Shown: piece by piece, positions 8,596-16,809 of the stretch
Position numbering within the stretch: position 1 is the first letter of the stretch
Layout: each line of letters begins with the position of its first letter
Source of the DNA: Halosimplex rubrum
Lineage (GTDB): Archaea > Halobacteriota > Halobacteria > Halobacteriales > Haloarculaceae
DNA length: 64,000 nucleotides
Reading direction: 5' to 3'
NCBI RefSeq assembly: GCF_013415885.1
Contig: NZ_CP058910.1
Coordinates: 4,092,001 to 4,156,000 of the forward strand
Position numbers and translations under genes: made by a program
Notes under the pieces: generated by a model
The model's input: the letters and a program-made list of their open reading frames with translations, nothing else
What the model was told of the DNA's origin: nothing
Database searches by the model: none

Positions 8596-8982
8596 ATGGT
8601 CCAACAGCCCCAACATTGGTCTATGTCGAGCGGTGCTATCGATATCGACGAGTTCGAAGACGCTGACGCCAACGAATTCGAGGAACGGAATGATACCGAG
8701 CGAATCGTACTGTTCCTCGACGAGAATGACGACCGGGCGTGGAAGGCTGCGGTGATTGCCGAACGACTCGGGCTGGAGACCGACGCTGTCAGTGCGATCC
8801 TCTCACGATTGAAGGAGCGTGAACTCGTGCGACACAAGCGCCCGTACTGGGCGATCACGGCCGACAAGGAACGACTTCAGTCGGCCTACCGGCTCCACCG
8901 ACATCACGAGACGGCAGACGATCAGTGCGGTGAAGAGCGTCTCGAAGCCCTCCGAACCGAGGAGATGGAAGAGGTACAGTGA
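8596..8982 (+). CDS. winged-helix antitoxin-type regulator
   Basis: 128 aa. Residues about 36-85 (RIVLFLDENDDRAWKAAVIAERLGLETDAVSAILSRLKERELVRHKRPYWAI) form a MarR-like winged helix. The acidic C-terminal tail probably contacts the partner toxin. Its TGA overlaps the GTG of the downstream MazF-like gene (GTGA), the usual toxin-antitoxin coupling. A second ATG at 8623 is possible. A small palindrome, ACCA-CTA-TGGT, surrounds the ATG at 8596 and might be an autoregulatory operator. The gene is AT-richer than its surroundings, consistent with a mobile module. It is intact although the toxin is broken. Confidence 0.7.
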   Translation: MVQQPQHWSMSSGAIDIDEFEDADANEFEERNDTERIVLFLDENDDRAWKAAVIAERLGLETDAVSAILSRLKERELVRHKRPYWAITADKERLQSAYRLHRHHETADDQCGEERLEALRTEEMEEVQ

Positions 8983-9318
8983 CTGCGTTCGAAGAACTGG
9001 AACGCGGTGACATCGTCTGGGCGGCCGATCCGCTCTCGGAGAAAGGTCGCCCGATGCTCGTGCTGGGAACGCCTCGATTCCCGAATCACGGCGGCAACTC
9101 ATCACGGTTCTGATTTCCACGAAGACCTATCACGAAGCGACACTCACGCTCAGAGACGACGACTACGAGGGCGACCCACTCGGGGAACGAGTCACGTTCT
9201 CCCGTGGTCGCTCGCGACTCTCACCAGTGCCGCGGACATTGACCACTACCTGACATCGCTCGTGGACGACCGCACCGAGGATGTGGCGAGTCAGGTGATC
9301 GAGTACATCACCTCGTGA
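8979..9318 (+). pseudogene. MazF/PemK-like toxin gene with two frameshifts
   Basis: Starts from GTG overlapping the antitoxin stop. Frame 1 reads MTAFEELERGDIVWAADPL...GRPMLVLGTPRFPN and then hits a TGA near 9115. Shifting frame near 9088-9095 continues as QLITVLISTKTYHEATLTLRDDDYEGDPLGER. A second shift near 9186-9190 continues as SHVLPWSLATLTSAADIDHY...SQVIEYITS with a TGA at 9316-9318. Both shifts move in the same direction and equal one missing base each. Joined, the three pieces give about 113 aa, a full MazF/PemK-like protein (GDIVW...RPMLVLG is the typical start). Either the toxin is dead or both sites are sequencing errors. Confidence 0.75.
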
Positions 9319-9525
9319 CATCCTCTCCGCGACGGACGGAACAATTCCATCTTCGAAGCAAGACAGGTCGAATACCGCTGATTCGCTCGCGCGCTGTATG
9401 CAGCCCGCTCAGAGCGACAGCTATCGGAACCGGAAGTACATTTCACGACCAGTTCCCAGGAGAAGCGAACACCCTCCGGAAGCGGACCCCGACCGCTCAT
9501 GTGCGTGCGACGACGATACCATGGT

Positions 9526-10089
9526 ATGGATAGCGGTCGCGTGGCTCAGTTCGTTGCCGGCACCTTCGCCCTCGGTATCGTCACGCTCTGGGCGACCGTC
9601 GCGGGCGTCGCGCCGCCGAGCGGCGGTCTGGCGACGGTCGTCTGGCTCGCGACCGCTCTCGTCGTCGCCGCAGGGCCCGTCGAGCGGGCGCCGAACCGGC
9701 TGGTGCTGGGCGGCGCCGCCGGCCTGGTCGCGCTCGCCGCTGCCGTCGCGGCCGAACCGCTCGCCGCTGCTCCGCTCCCCGACATCGGCGTGCTCGGCGC
9801 CTACACCTACCTCGCGACAGAGGTGGTCTTCGGGTCGCTCGCGCTCGCACTCCTCGTCCGGGCGGGCCGAGCGGCACTCCGCCGCGCGGCGGTGACCGTC
9901 GCGGTCATCTACCCGCTGGCGTACGTCTGGGACTGGTACACGCTCGAGGTCGGCGTGTTCGCCGTTCAACTGCGGACGGGCGTCGAGTTCGTCGGGATCC
10001 CCGTCGAGGAACACCTGTTCATGGTCGTCGTGCCGGCGCTGGTGCTGGGCGTTCACGAGACGCTGCACGGTCGGTCCGAGACGGAGTGA
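9526..10089 (+). CDS. lycopene-cyclase-domain membrane protein (single domain)
   Basis: 187 aa with about five transmembrane helices. The C-terminal part, YPLAYVWDWYTLEVGVFAVQ...GVEFVGIPVEEHLFMVVVPALVLG, carries the WD and PxEEhhF signature of the CrtYc/CrtYd-type lycopene cyclase domain. Haloarchaeal lycopene beta-cyclase contains two such domains in about 240 aa or more, so this looks like a half-size relative; it may act as a homodimer, pair with another subunit, or cyclise another isoprenoid. No crtB or crtI is nearby. ATG at 9521 is out of frame; ATG at 9526 opens the membrane protein. Confidence 0.65.
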   Translation: MDSGRVAQFVAGTFALGIVTLWATVAGVAPPSGGLATVVWLATALVVAAGPVERAPNRLVLGGAAGLVALAAAVAAEPLAAAPLPDIGVLGAYTYLATEVVFGSLALALLVRAGRAALRRAAVTVAVIYPLAYVWDWYTLEVGVFAVQLRTGVEFVGIPVEEHLFMVVVPALVLGVHETLHGRSETE

Positions 10090-10135
10090 CGCGAGGGCGA
10101 AGGGCCGACACGCGGGGGCGGAACCGGGGCGGCGC

Positions 10136-10507
10136 CTAAACGAGGTTGTCGTCGTCGAAGACGAACGCGGAGACGTGCGAGGCGAGCCGCCGGGCGTCGT
10201 CTTCGGTCTGGGCGTGGAGCTCGCCGGCGACGTGGCCGGTCTCGCCGCCGACGCCGGCGGTCTGGGAGTCGGGGTCGACGCGGACGGAGTACGAGCGCAG
10301 CGAGCGCACGTGCTCGCGGAGTTTCCGCAGGGCTCGCTCGGAGAGCTGGCCGTCGAGGTGCTGCAGGTCGTAGCGGACGACGTAGCCGCGCTCGCCCTCG
10401 CGGACGGCGACCACGGGGAGCCCGCGGTCGGCACAGCGGTCCCACAGCGAGCGCCCCTCCGCCTTGGTCTCGTAGGTCGGGACGTTCGACGGCGTCAGTT
10501 GGTCCAT
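10136..10507 (-). CDS. conserved haloarchaeal protein of unknown function
   Basis: 123 aa, MDQLTPSNVPTYETKAEGRSLWDRC... ending SAFVFDDDNLV, soluble. The core (VVAVREGERGYVVRYDLQHLDGQLSERALRKLREHVRSLRSYSVRVD) suggests a small alpha/beta domain. I do not recognise a functional family. It lies downstream of the aminotransferase gene on the same strand with a 107-base gap, so it probably has its own promoter. The reading frame continues far upstream as an antisense-type artefact, but coding quality begins at the ATG at 10507. Confidence 0.6.
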   Translation of the reverse strand: MDQLTPSNVPTYETKAEGRSLWDRCADRGLPVVAVREGERGYVVRYDLQHLDGQLSERALRKLREHVRSLRSYSVRVDPDSQTAGVGGETGHVAGELHAQTEDDARRLASHVSAFVFDDDNLV

Positions 10508-10614
10508 CGCCCGCCGGTAGGGTCGCGAGACGTTTCTACGTTCCGCACGCGAATGTCGGCCGGGCTCGAACCGCGACGGGTCGGTCCGGCGGACCACCGG
10601 AGCGCGCCGACGCG

Positions 10615-11736
10615 TCAGGCCACCGCGTCGTAGGCGTCGCCCATGATCGAAAGCGCCTCCTTCAGCGTCTCGACGTTCACCGCGTAGGAGATGCGGGCGT
10701 AGCCCTCGCCGTGCTCGCCGAAGGCCTCGCCGGGGACGACGACGACGCCGCGGTCGATGACCTCGTCGACGAAGCCCTCCGGCACTTCGGGCATCGCGTA
10801 GAAGGCGCCCTTCGGCGTGGGACAGTCCAACCCGATGTCGGCGAGGCCGTCGAGGAGTACGTCGCGCCGTTCCTCGAAGGCCGCGACCATCTCGTCGACG
10901 GGCTCTTGCGGGCCGGTCAGGGCGGCCTCGGCGGCGTGCTGGGCGGCGGCGGTCGCGCAGGCCTGGCCGTACTGGTGGACCCGCAGCATCCGCTCGATCC
11001 GGCGGTTGGAACCGGTGACCCAGCCCAGCCGCCAGCCCGTCATCGAGTAGGTCTTCGAGCAGGCGCTCACGACGACGACGTTGTCGGTCTCCGCGAACTC
11101 GATGGGAGAGCGGTGTTCGCCCTCGAAGACGATGTGTTCGTAGACCTCGTCGGAGATGCAGAGCACGTCGTGCTCGTCGGCGATGCGGGCGAACTCGCGC
11201 ATGTCCTCGGGCGACTGGACCGCGCCCGTGGGATTGGCGGGGCTGTTGACGATGAACGCCGCGGTGTCGTCGGTGATGGCCGCCTCGACCGCCGCGGGGT
11301 CCATCGTGAGGTCGTCTCGGAGCGCGACCGGCTTCGGTTCGCCGCCCGCGAGGTGGGTGAGCGCGTCGTACGAGACGAACCCCGGGTCGGGGAAGACGAC
11401 TTCCTGCCCCTCGTCGACGTGCGCTTCGAGAGCGATGTGCAGCGCCTCGCTCCCGCCCGCGGTGGCGATGACGTCGTCGGGGTCGACCTCGATGTCGCGG
11501 TCCGCGGCGTACCGATGGGAGATGGCCTCGCGGAGCGACTCCGTGCCCTTGTTCGAGGTGTACTCGTCGGCCTCGCCCGCGCGGATGGCCTCGATGGCGC
11601 CCTCGCGAGCGTGCTCGGGCGTCGGGAAGTCCGGCTGGCCCAGCCCGAGGTTGATCGCGTCCTCGCCGGCGGCCTCGAAGACCTCGCGGATCCCGCTTAT
11701 CGACACCTGCTCGACGCGTCGGGAGAACTCCGTCAT
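10615..11736 (-). CDS. class I/II PLP-dependent aminotransferase (aspartate/aromatic type)
   Basis: 373 aa, fold type I. The substrate-side start (INLGLGQPDFPTPEHAREGAIEAI), NSPANPTGA loop, SDEVYEHIVFEG and the PLP-lysine motif SACSKTYSMTGWRLGW are all present, as is the Arg-containing C-terminal region (YARISYAVN), which in the family binds the substrate carboxylate. It transfers amino groups between amino acids and 2-oxo acids; the specificity (Asp, aromatic or Ala) is not decidable. Start taken at MTEFSRRVEQVSISGIREVFE (11736); the frame to 11808 adds a non-coding-like basic extension. Confidence 0.88.
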   Translation of the reverse strand: MTEFSRRVEQVSISGIREVFEAAGEDAINLGLGQPDFPTPEHAREGAIEAIRAGEADEYTSNKGTESLREAISHRYAADRDIEVDPDDVIATAGGSEALHIALEAHVDEGQEVVFPDPGFVSYDALTHLAGGEPKPVALRDDLTMDPAAVEAAITDDTAAFIVNSPANPTGAVQSPEDMREFARIADEHDVLCISDEVYEHIVFEGEHRSPIEFAETDNVVVVSACSKTYSMTGWRLGWVTGSNRRIERMLRVHQYGQACATAAAQHAAEAALTGPQEPVDEMVAAFEERRDVLLDGLADIGLDCPTPKGAFYAMPEVPEGFVDEVIDRGVVVVPGEAFGEHGEGYARISYAVNVETLKEALSIMGDAYDAVA

Positions 11737-11889
11737 ACCACATTCGCGGGCGCGCTCCCCGATAACTGTTGAGGGTCCGCGCCGTCGCGCTCGGTCGAGC
11801 GGAGCCACCGAGTCCGCCGGCCAGTCCCGTCGACGCGCCCGACCCGACCACCAGCAAGCTTACCCGCGTCCCGGCACGACGAGGAGACC

Positions 11890-12537
11890 ATGCACGCACG
11901 ACAGGGGCTGGCGGCGCTGGCGGTCGTCCTCGTGACGGTGACGGCGGGCTGCGGGTTCATCACCGGCCAGAGCGCGCTGGCGTTCGCCGCCTCGCCGGCG
12001 ACGGCGAGCGACGACGCCCTCTCGGAGACGGGCTACGAGGAACTCGCCGTCGCCAACTCGACGGTCACGCGCAACTTCAGCGCCGCGGGTCAGACCCGGC
12101 AGGTCGAGGTGACCAACCAGCAGGCGAGATACGAGCGCGCGGTCGACCTGGGACCGCTGGGCTCCCAGCGGGCGGCCGCGTTCGTCACCTTCGCGAGCCC
12201 CGAAGTGGAGGTCGCGACGCGGACGTTCAACCCCGTCTCGGACATGTCGACCCAGGAGGTTCTGAGCCAGTTCGAATCCCAGTACGAGGGGCTGTCCGTG
12301 GGCAGTCACGTCGACAACCGCAGCGTGCGAGCGCTGGAGGGCCAGCGTACCCTCCAGCAGTTCGAGGGGACGGCGACGCTCTCCGGCAGCGAGGTCGACG
12401 TGTACGTCCACGCCGCGAAGTTCGAACACGAGGGCGACTACATCGTCGCCGTCGGCATCTACCCGCAGCGCCTCGACGGCGAGACCGAGAGCGTCGTCGC
12501 GCTCACCGAAGGCCTCGAACACGACACCGAGGAGTAG
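11890..12537 (+). CDS. DUF6517-like haloarchaeal lipoprotein
   Basis: 215 aa. Signal peptide MHARQGLAALAVVLVTVTAGC with the lipobox Cys at about residue 21. The mature domain (ELAVANSTVTRNFSAAGQTRQVEVTNQQARYER..., later VEVATRTFNPVSDMSTQEVLSQF) resembles the haloarchaeal lipoprotein family I know as DUF6517; function unknown. Acidic, beta-rich and extracellular. Divergent from the aminotransferase with 153 bases between starts. The end is clean (HDTEE, TAG). Confidence 0.75.
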   Translation: MHARQGLAALAVVLVTVTAGCGFITGQSALAFAASPATASDDALSETGYEELAVANSTVTRNFSAAGQTRQVEVTNQQARYERAVDLGPLGSQRAAAFVTFASPEVEVATRTFNPVSDMSTQEVLSQFESQYEGLSVGSHVDNRSVRALEGQRTLQQFEGTATLSGSEVDVYVHAAKFEHEGDYIVAVGIYPQRLDGETESVVALTEGLEHDTEE

Positions 12538-12595
12538 CCGGAACTACTCGACGAACCCGAACGTATTTTCCGGGCCGTCCGCCGACCGCGTGTAC

Positions 12596-13030
12596 TCACC
12601 GGCCGGACCGGCGCAGCGCGTCGAGCAGGACGGCCCACGCCAGCGCCGAGAGGCCCACGTCCCGGACGAACACGTCGACGAAGAAACCGCCCTCGACGAC
12701 CGCCGCGAGGGCGAGATAGGCGGTCGTGGCCGAGAGCGAGACGGCCGCGACGCCGGCCGCGAACGCGGTCGCCCGGTCGGCGAGTATCGCCGCGCCGAAG
12801 CCGACCTCCAGAACACCGTTGACGAGCATGAACGCGACCGGCGAGACGACCAGCCACGGCGCCAGCCAGTCGGTGACGTAGGCGGCCCAGACGCCGGGCG
12901 CGAGCAGTTTGTGGACGCCGGCGAGCAACACCATCGCACCGAGCCCGGCGCGGGCGACCGAGAGCGGCGCCGGTGTGCGGTCGACGAGCCGAGTCACCGG
13001 CTCGTCGCCGACGAGGCGGCGGAGGTCCAT
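12596..13030 (-). CDS. DoxX-family membrane protein
   Basis: 144 aa with four hydrophobic helices. The segments LSVARAGLGAMVLLAGVHKLLAPGVWAAYVTDWLAPWLVVSPVAFMLVNGVLEVGFGAAILADR follow the DoxX/MauE arrangement. DoxX proteins are small quinol- or redox-related membrane proteins; the exact role here is unknown. Start at MDLRRLVGDEPV (13030), since the 12-codon extension looks non-coding. A second DoxX-like gene lies at 41883. The 250 bases upstream (13031-13283) hold no gene that I can support. Confidence 0.72.
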   Translation of the reverse strand: MDLRRLVGDEPVTRLVDRTPAPLSVARAGLGAMVLLAGVHKLLAPGVWAAYVTDWLAPWLVVSPVAFMLVNGVLEVGFGAAILADRATAFAAGVAAVSLSATTAYLALAAVVEGGFFVDVFVRDVGLSALAWAVLLDALRRSGR

Positions 13031-13283
13031 CGACCCGTCGTTGGGGGCGCTGGTCCAAAACGGCACCGGGCCGACCCCGGGATCGGAACGTCACGACGCG
13101 TTCGACCGCTCTCGCCGTGACCGCTCGCTCGTCGGCGGTCTCGGGCGAGCGTGTCGTGAAACGGGAGCGAGCGACGGCGACCGCGCTCGACGGCGCGCCG
13201 CCGCAACCGCGAACCGCGTCGCTCGCACTGGTCGGTCACACGTCGAAAAGGCCGGTCCGCGAAGGAGTGGTAGCCGGGCGGCG

Positions 13284-14255
13284 TTACATGTAGCCGAGGT
13301 CGCGCAGGCGCTCCATCAGGTCCTCTTTGTCCTGGGCGCGGCCGGCGCGTTCGGTCGTCGAGTCGAGATCCTGCTGCCAGGCGGGCTCCTCGGCGGCTTT
13401 GTCGGTACTGACCTCGCTACCGAGCGAGCGGAAGCCGGCGAAGTACTTCGGCGAGACGGGGATGTCGTCCTGTGCGACGCCCTCGGGGAGGTCGTCGTCG
13501 GTCTCGGGGACGTAGCCCTCTTCGGGGAAGTCCTCGACGGTGTCGGGGACGACGAAGTTCCAGAAGGCGTCCCAGACGGCGGCCTCGTCGAACTGGAGGA
13601 TGGTCTGGACGCGGTCGTGGGGCGGGTAGATGTCCGGGTCGTGCCGGGGCGAGAAGAACGTCTCGTCGGCGCGGGACTCCTGCTCGTCCCAGCGGATGCC
13701 CGAGATGATGCCGTCGACGTCGTGCTCCTCGATGGCGTCGTTGAGCGCGACGGTCTTGAGCAGGTGGTTGCCGACGTAGGTGTCCAGCAGGAACGGGAAC
13801 GAGTCCTCCTCGTACTCCAGGATGTTGCGGACGTGGTGCTGGTTGTGCTCCGAGAGGTCGTCGATCTCGATATCGTCGCCGGGCTCGAGCCCCTGCTCGT
13901 CGACGATCTCGCCGACGTCCTCGTTGCGGGCCCAGATCACTTCGAGGTCCCACTCGTCGGCCCAGTGCTCGACGAAGTCGATCAGCTCGTCGAAGTGCTG
14001 GTAGTGGTCGATGAACACGACCGGCGGCACCTCCAGGTCGAACTGGTCGGCGACCTCCTTGACGAAGTAGAGGGTGAGCGTCGAGTCCTTGCCGCCCGTC
14101 CACATCACGACCGGGTTCTCGTACTCCTCGAGGCCCTGTCGCGTGACCTCGATGGCCTTCTCGATCTTGTCGTTGACGTGCGGGTAGTCGGCCGGGTCTT
14201 CGCCTTCGCCTTCGCTGTAGTCGACGTCCAGGTAGTCGGGGAACTCGGCTGACAT
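13284..14255 (-). CDS. PAPS-reductase-family PP-loop protein
   Basis: 323 aa. PP-loop TGGKDSTLT at residues 53-61, in NPVVMWTGGKDSTLTLYFVKEVADQF, then VVFIDHYQHFDELIDFVEHWADEW, as in the phosphoadenosine phosphosulfate reductase/sulfate adenylyltransferase subunit 2 superfamily. The C-terminal half (GIISGIRWDEQESRADETFFSPRHDPD...HDRVQTILQF) holds the Arg-rich loop of these enzymes. No Cys pair typical of assimilatory APS reductases is visible and no other sulfate genes are adjacent, so the true substrate is open. A perfect inverted repeat abuts the start codon, with a TATA-like box just upstream, suggesting tight regulation. Confidence 0.75.
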   Translation of the reverse strand: MSAEFPDYLDVDYSEGEGEDPADYPHVNDKIEKAIEVTRQGLEEYENPVVMWTGGKDSTLTLYFVKEVADQFDLEVPPVVFIDHYQHFDELIDFVEHWADEWDLEVIWARNEDVGEIVDEQGLEPGDDIEIDDLSEHNQHHVRNILEYEEDSFPFLLDTYVGNHLLKTVALNDAIEEHDVDGIISGIRWDEQESRADETFFSPRHDPDIYPPHDRVQTILQFDEAAVWDAFWNFVVPDTVEDFPEEGYVPETDDDLPEGVAQDDIPVSPKYFAGFRSLGSEVSTDKAAEEPAWQQDLDSTTERAGRAQDKEDLMERLRDLGYM

Positions 14256-14277
14256 CGGTAATGAGATGTAATTACCG
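14256..14277. promoter_or_regulatory. inverted repeat abutting the PAPS-reductase-like start codon
   Basis: CGGTAAT-N8-ATTACCG, perfect 7-base arms, beginning at the base directly before the ATG of the minus-strand gene. It covers the expected transcription start, with the TATA-like AACTTAACC (minus strand, 14282-14290) right behind it, an ideal position for a repressor. Confidence 0.55.
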
Positions 14278-14281
14278 GGTC

Positions 14282-14290
14282 GGTTAAGTT
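14282..14290 (-). promoter_or_regulatory. TATA-like box for the PAPS-reductase-like gene
   Basis: Plus-strand GGTTAAGTT (minus AACTTAACC), 27-35 bases upstream of the ATG at 14255, implying a leaderless or very short leader transcript that begins inside the adjacent palindrome. Confidence 0.5.
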
Positions 14291-14448
14291 CTTTTTGGAG
14301 GACCAGTCGTCTGTCGGATGTGGCCAGTTGGCACGGGGCGAGCGGTGATCTGGACCGGCGGTCGGGGCGGGCGATCGGAGCGGGCGGTCGGGGCGGGCGT
14401 TCGTGTCGGTCGGAGGACAGAAGGGGGTCGGGGTCGAACGGGGAGGTG

Positions 14449-15144
14449 ATGAGTGCCGGCACCGACCAGCGCGGCGGAGCGGCGGACGCACCGGATTCCG
14501 AGGAGGGCGCCACCGGCGAGAGGCGGTCGATCCGGGAACTACACCGGGAGGCGCGGTTCACGCGGTGGTTCCGGTGGCACCTGGTCGCGGCGCTGGCCGT
14601 CTTCTTCGGGAGCGCGTTCGCGGCCTACGCGGTCGTCGGGTCGATCCCGATCGCGCAGCTGGAGGCGCTGATCGAGGAGGTTCAGACGGGGATGCCGGCC
14701 GACAGCCCGCTGCCGGAGCTGGCGTTCGCGCCGCTCTTGCTCAACAACCTCAGGGCGCTGCTGTTGATCGCCCTCGGGACGATCACCGGCGGGCTGCTCT
14801 CGCTGTTCGGGCTGGTCGTCAACGGCGCCCTCGTCGGCGCGGTGGTCTCGGTCGTCGTCCGCCAGACCTCGTGGGCGGTGGTTCTCTCCCTGTTGATCCC
14901 CCACGGAGTGATCGAGCTCTCGGCGTTCTTCGCCGCGGCGTCGATCGGGCTGCGGGTCCCCCACCGGATCGTCCGGTATCTCCTGGGCTGGGACGAGACG
15001 CCGCTGTCCCGGGTCGAACTGTACGAACTCGCCGTCATCGCGGCGCTCCTCGTCGCCATGATCGGCGTCGCCGCCTGGATCGAGGTGTACCTCACCCGCG
15101 ACGTGGCCGAGTGGCTCCTGGGTCCCGGCGCCCTCCCGGAGTGA
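14449..15144 (+). CDS. SpoIIM-like (stage II sporulation protein M family) membrane protein
   Basis: 231 aa with about five transmembrane helices. The central segment (LLNNLRALLLIALGTITGGLLSLFGLVVNGALVGAVVSVVVRQTSWAVVLSLLIPHGVIELSAFF) has the NN-R-x-L and PHGxxEhxA signatures of the family. Archaeal members are not sporulation proteins; they are usually assigned to membrane trafficking or export without direct proof. A good ribosome-binding sequence (GGAGGTG) sits just before the ATG at 14449, which decides the start; the frame to 14320 is discarded. Confidence 0.85.
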   Translation: MSAGTDQRGGAADAPDSEEGATGERRSIRELHREARFTRWFRWHLVAALAVFFGSAFAAYAVVGSIPIAQLEALIEEVQTGMPADSPLPELAFAPLLLNNLRALLLIALGTITGGLLSLFGLVVNGALVGAVVSVVVRQTSWAVVLSLLIPHGVIELSAFFAAASIGLRVPHRIVRYLLGWDETPLSRVELYELAVIAALLVAMIGVAAWIEVYLTRDVAEWLLGPGALPE

Positions 15145-15197
15145 CGGGCCCGACCCGGCGTTCAAGTTCGTCGATCGTCGTATGAACCTTCGGTGGA

Positions 15198-15204
15198 GTT
15201 ATAC
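15198..15204 (+). promoter_or_regulatory. TATA-like box for the HalOD1 gene
   Basis: GTTATAC, 25-31 bases before the ATG at 15229, supporting a leaderless transcript and the shorter start over the GTG at 15193. Confidence 0.4.
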
Positions 15205-15228
15205 GTGGGACTGGAGAACCCGCGCTCA

Positions 15229-15483
15229 ATGAGTACGACCGCACCAAGTCACAGCGACGATAGCCGGCCGCCGAGCGAGGTCGTCGTCTCGTCGGTCGCG
15301 GCACACAAGGGTGTCGAGCAGGTCGCGCTCCCGCCGCTGTACGAGGCGCTCGACCCGGACGCGCTCGACGCGCTGTTCACGACGCCCGGCGGGGCCGCCG
15401 GGCGGGTGACGTTCGACTACGCGGGCTGTACGGTCGAGTGCGCGAGCGACGGGAGCGTCGACGTGCGCGACGCCGCGGCGTAG
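15229..15483 (+). CDS. HalOD1 output-domain protein
   Basis: 84 aa. The core VVVSSVAAHKGVEQVALPPLYEALDPDALDALFTTPGGAAGRVTFDYAGCTVECASDGSVDV is a stand-alone HalOD1 domain, a small haloarchaeal output module otherwise found at the ends of signalling proteins. No sensor gene is adjacent. Its molecular partner is unknown. Start set at MSTTAPSHSD by the TATA-like box; the 12 residues upstream in frame are probably untranslated. Confidence 0.82.
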   Translation: MSTTAPSHSDDSRPPSEVVVSSVAAHKGVEQVALPPLYEALDPDALDALFTTPGGAAGRVTFDYAGCTVECASDGSVDVRDAAA

Positions 15484-15557
15484 GACGGGGACAGCGGACC
15501 AGCGGCCGGTAGACCGGTGGGTACGGGAGAGCGAACGGGAACCGATAGGAACGACGG

Positions 15558-16163
15558 CTATCCGCTGATGAACTCGTTGTCGCGCCAGTTGACGCCCTCG
15601 GAGTCCTCGTCGTCGCGGGGGTCCTCGACGACGTTGATCGAGGCGGGCCGGTCCTCGCCGTCGACGATGCGGACGGCTTCCAGATCGTCGTCGGGGCACG
15701 TGATCGCGGTGAGCGTGCCCTTTTCGGCCACGCGGGCGATCTCACAGAGCACGAGGAACATCTCGTACTGGAGGGTACTGTTCTGGAGGACGGTCTCGCG
15801 GTCGCCCTTGAAGCAGGCGTACTCGACGAGCTCCGAGGGGGGTTCCTCCTCCTCCTCTTCGAGGGCGCCCCACTGCGGGCCGCCCGCCGTGTCGGTGGTG
15901 TGGACCGGTGAGCTGTCCTCGTCTTCGTCCTCTTCGATCTCCTCGTAGACGCGGTTCTCCGTGACGCTGGCTTTCAGCTGTGCCGTCGGCGTGTACTTGC
16001 TGATGCTCTCGTCGGCGGAGACCGCGCTGATGATGAGCGTGTTGTTCCGGCGGGTGATGTCGACGTCTTCGATGTCCTCGGGTAGATCCGGGTCATCGAA
16101 GAAGTCGTACACGTCCTCCAGGGGCAGTTCCAGTGTCGAGTGGAGTCTGTATACGCGGGACAT
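15558..16163 (-). CDS. conserved haloarchaeal acidic protein of unknown function
   Basis: 201 aa, MSRVYRLHSTLELPLEDVYDFFDDPDLPEDIEDVDITRRNNTLIISAVSADESISKYTP.... The N-terminal 75 residues look like a compact alpha/beta domain. A highly acidic linker (EEIEEDEDEDSS, EEEEEEP) leads to a second conserved block (VEYACFKGDRETVLQNSTLQYEMFLVLCEIARVAEKGTLTAI). No catalytic motif or membrane segment is visible. This is a family common in haloarchaea (possibly DUF7110), with no known function. Start at 16163; the extension to 16223 is non-coding in character. Confidence 0.7.
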   Translation of the reverse strand: MSRVYRLHSTLELPLEDVYDFFDDPDLPEDIEDVDITRRNNTLIISAVSADESISKYTPTAQLKASVTENRVYEEIEEDEDEDSSPVHTTDTAGGPQWGALEEEEEEPPSELVEYACFKGDRETVLQNSTLQYEMFLVLCEIARVAEKGTLTAITCPDDDLEAVRIVDGEDRPASINVVEDPRDDEDSEGVNWRDNEFISG

Positions 16164-16359
16164 AGTTGATGGAATCGCCGGCCGTCCGCTGACGACGGTG
16201 CTACACCTGCGTAGGACGCCCACCCATATAGGGCCTACCCTTCCGATTCGGCACAGACTTGCCCGTCACCGGCGGGCCCCGGTCCGTCCCCACCCCGCGA
16301 ATCCACCGCGGACGGCGGCATCGCGTGGGTTTTTCACCGTCGAGACCGGATCCCCGACC

Positions 16360-16809
16360 GTGCAAGAGTACGAGCGCAAACAGCTCCTGGAACGCATCGG
16401 CCGCGAGGGAGCCACCGTGGGTGCGACGATCCCCGAGCGCATCGAGATACAGGGGGAGCACATCGACCTGCGGGAGTTCGTCTTCGAGATCAAGCGCCGC
16501 GACACCGTCCCCGCCGGCGAGCGCGAGCGCGTCGATCAGGCCAAGAAGAACCTCCGGCGCGAGCGCCGCGAGCGCAAGGAGATGATCGAGGACGGCGACA
16601 TCTCCCGTACGGAGGGCGAGGAGTTGACCGAGGCGATCGTCGGCATCGACCGCGCGCTCAACGCCCTGGAGAACCTCGGCCCGACGAACCTCGAAGCCGA
16701 GATCGAGGCCCAGGAGACCGCCGACAAGAAGCGCTGGATGAACTTCCTCAAGAAGGCGCTGGGCCAGGACCAGGACAGCCAGGGGAGCCACCGGTCGAGG
16801 TCGCCATGA
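16360..16809 (+). CDS. DUF5788-like helical protein
   Basis: 149 aa from GTG, VQEYERKQLLERIGREGATVGATIPERIEIQGEHIDLREFVFEIKRRD..., followed by charged helices (RERVDQAKKNLRRERRERKEMIEDGDISRTEGEELTEAIVGIDRALNALENL) likely to form a coiled coil. It resembles the haloarchaeal family DUF5788, function unknown. Its TGA overlaps the ATG of the PolX gene (ATGA), so it heads a three-gene operon with PolX and a Mut7-C nuclease, hinting at a role in nucleic-acid repair. The open frame upstream to 15961 is antisense to another gene and is ignored. Confidence 0.75.
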   Translation: MQEYERKQLLERIGREGATVGATIPERIEIQGEHIDLREFVFEIKRRDTVPAGERERVDQAKKNLRRERRERKEMIEDGDISRTEGEELTEAIVGIDRALNALENLGPTNLEAEIEAQETADKKRWMNFLKKALGQDQDSQGSHRSRSP

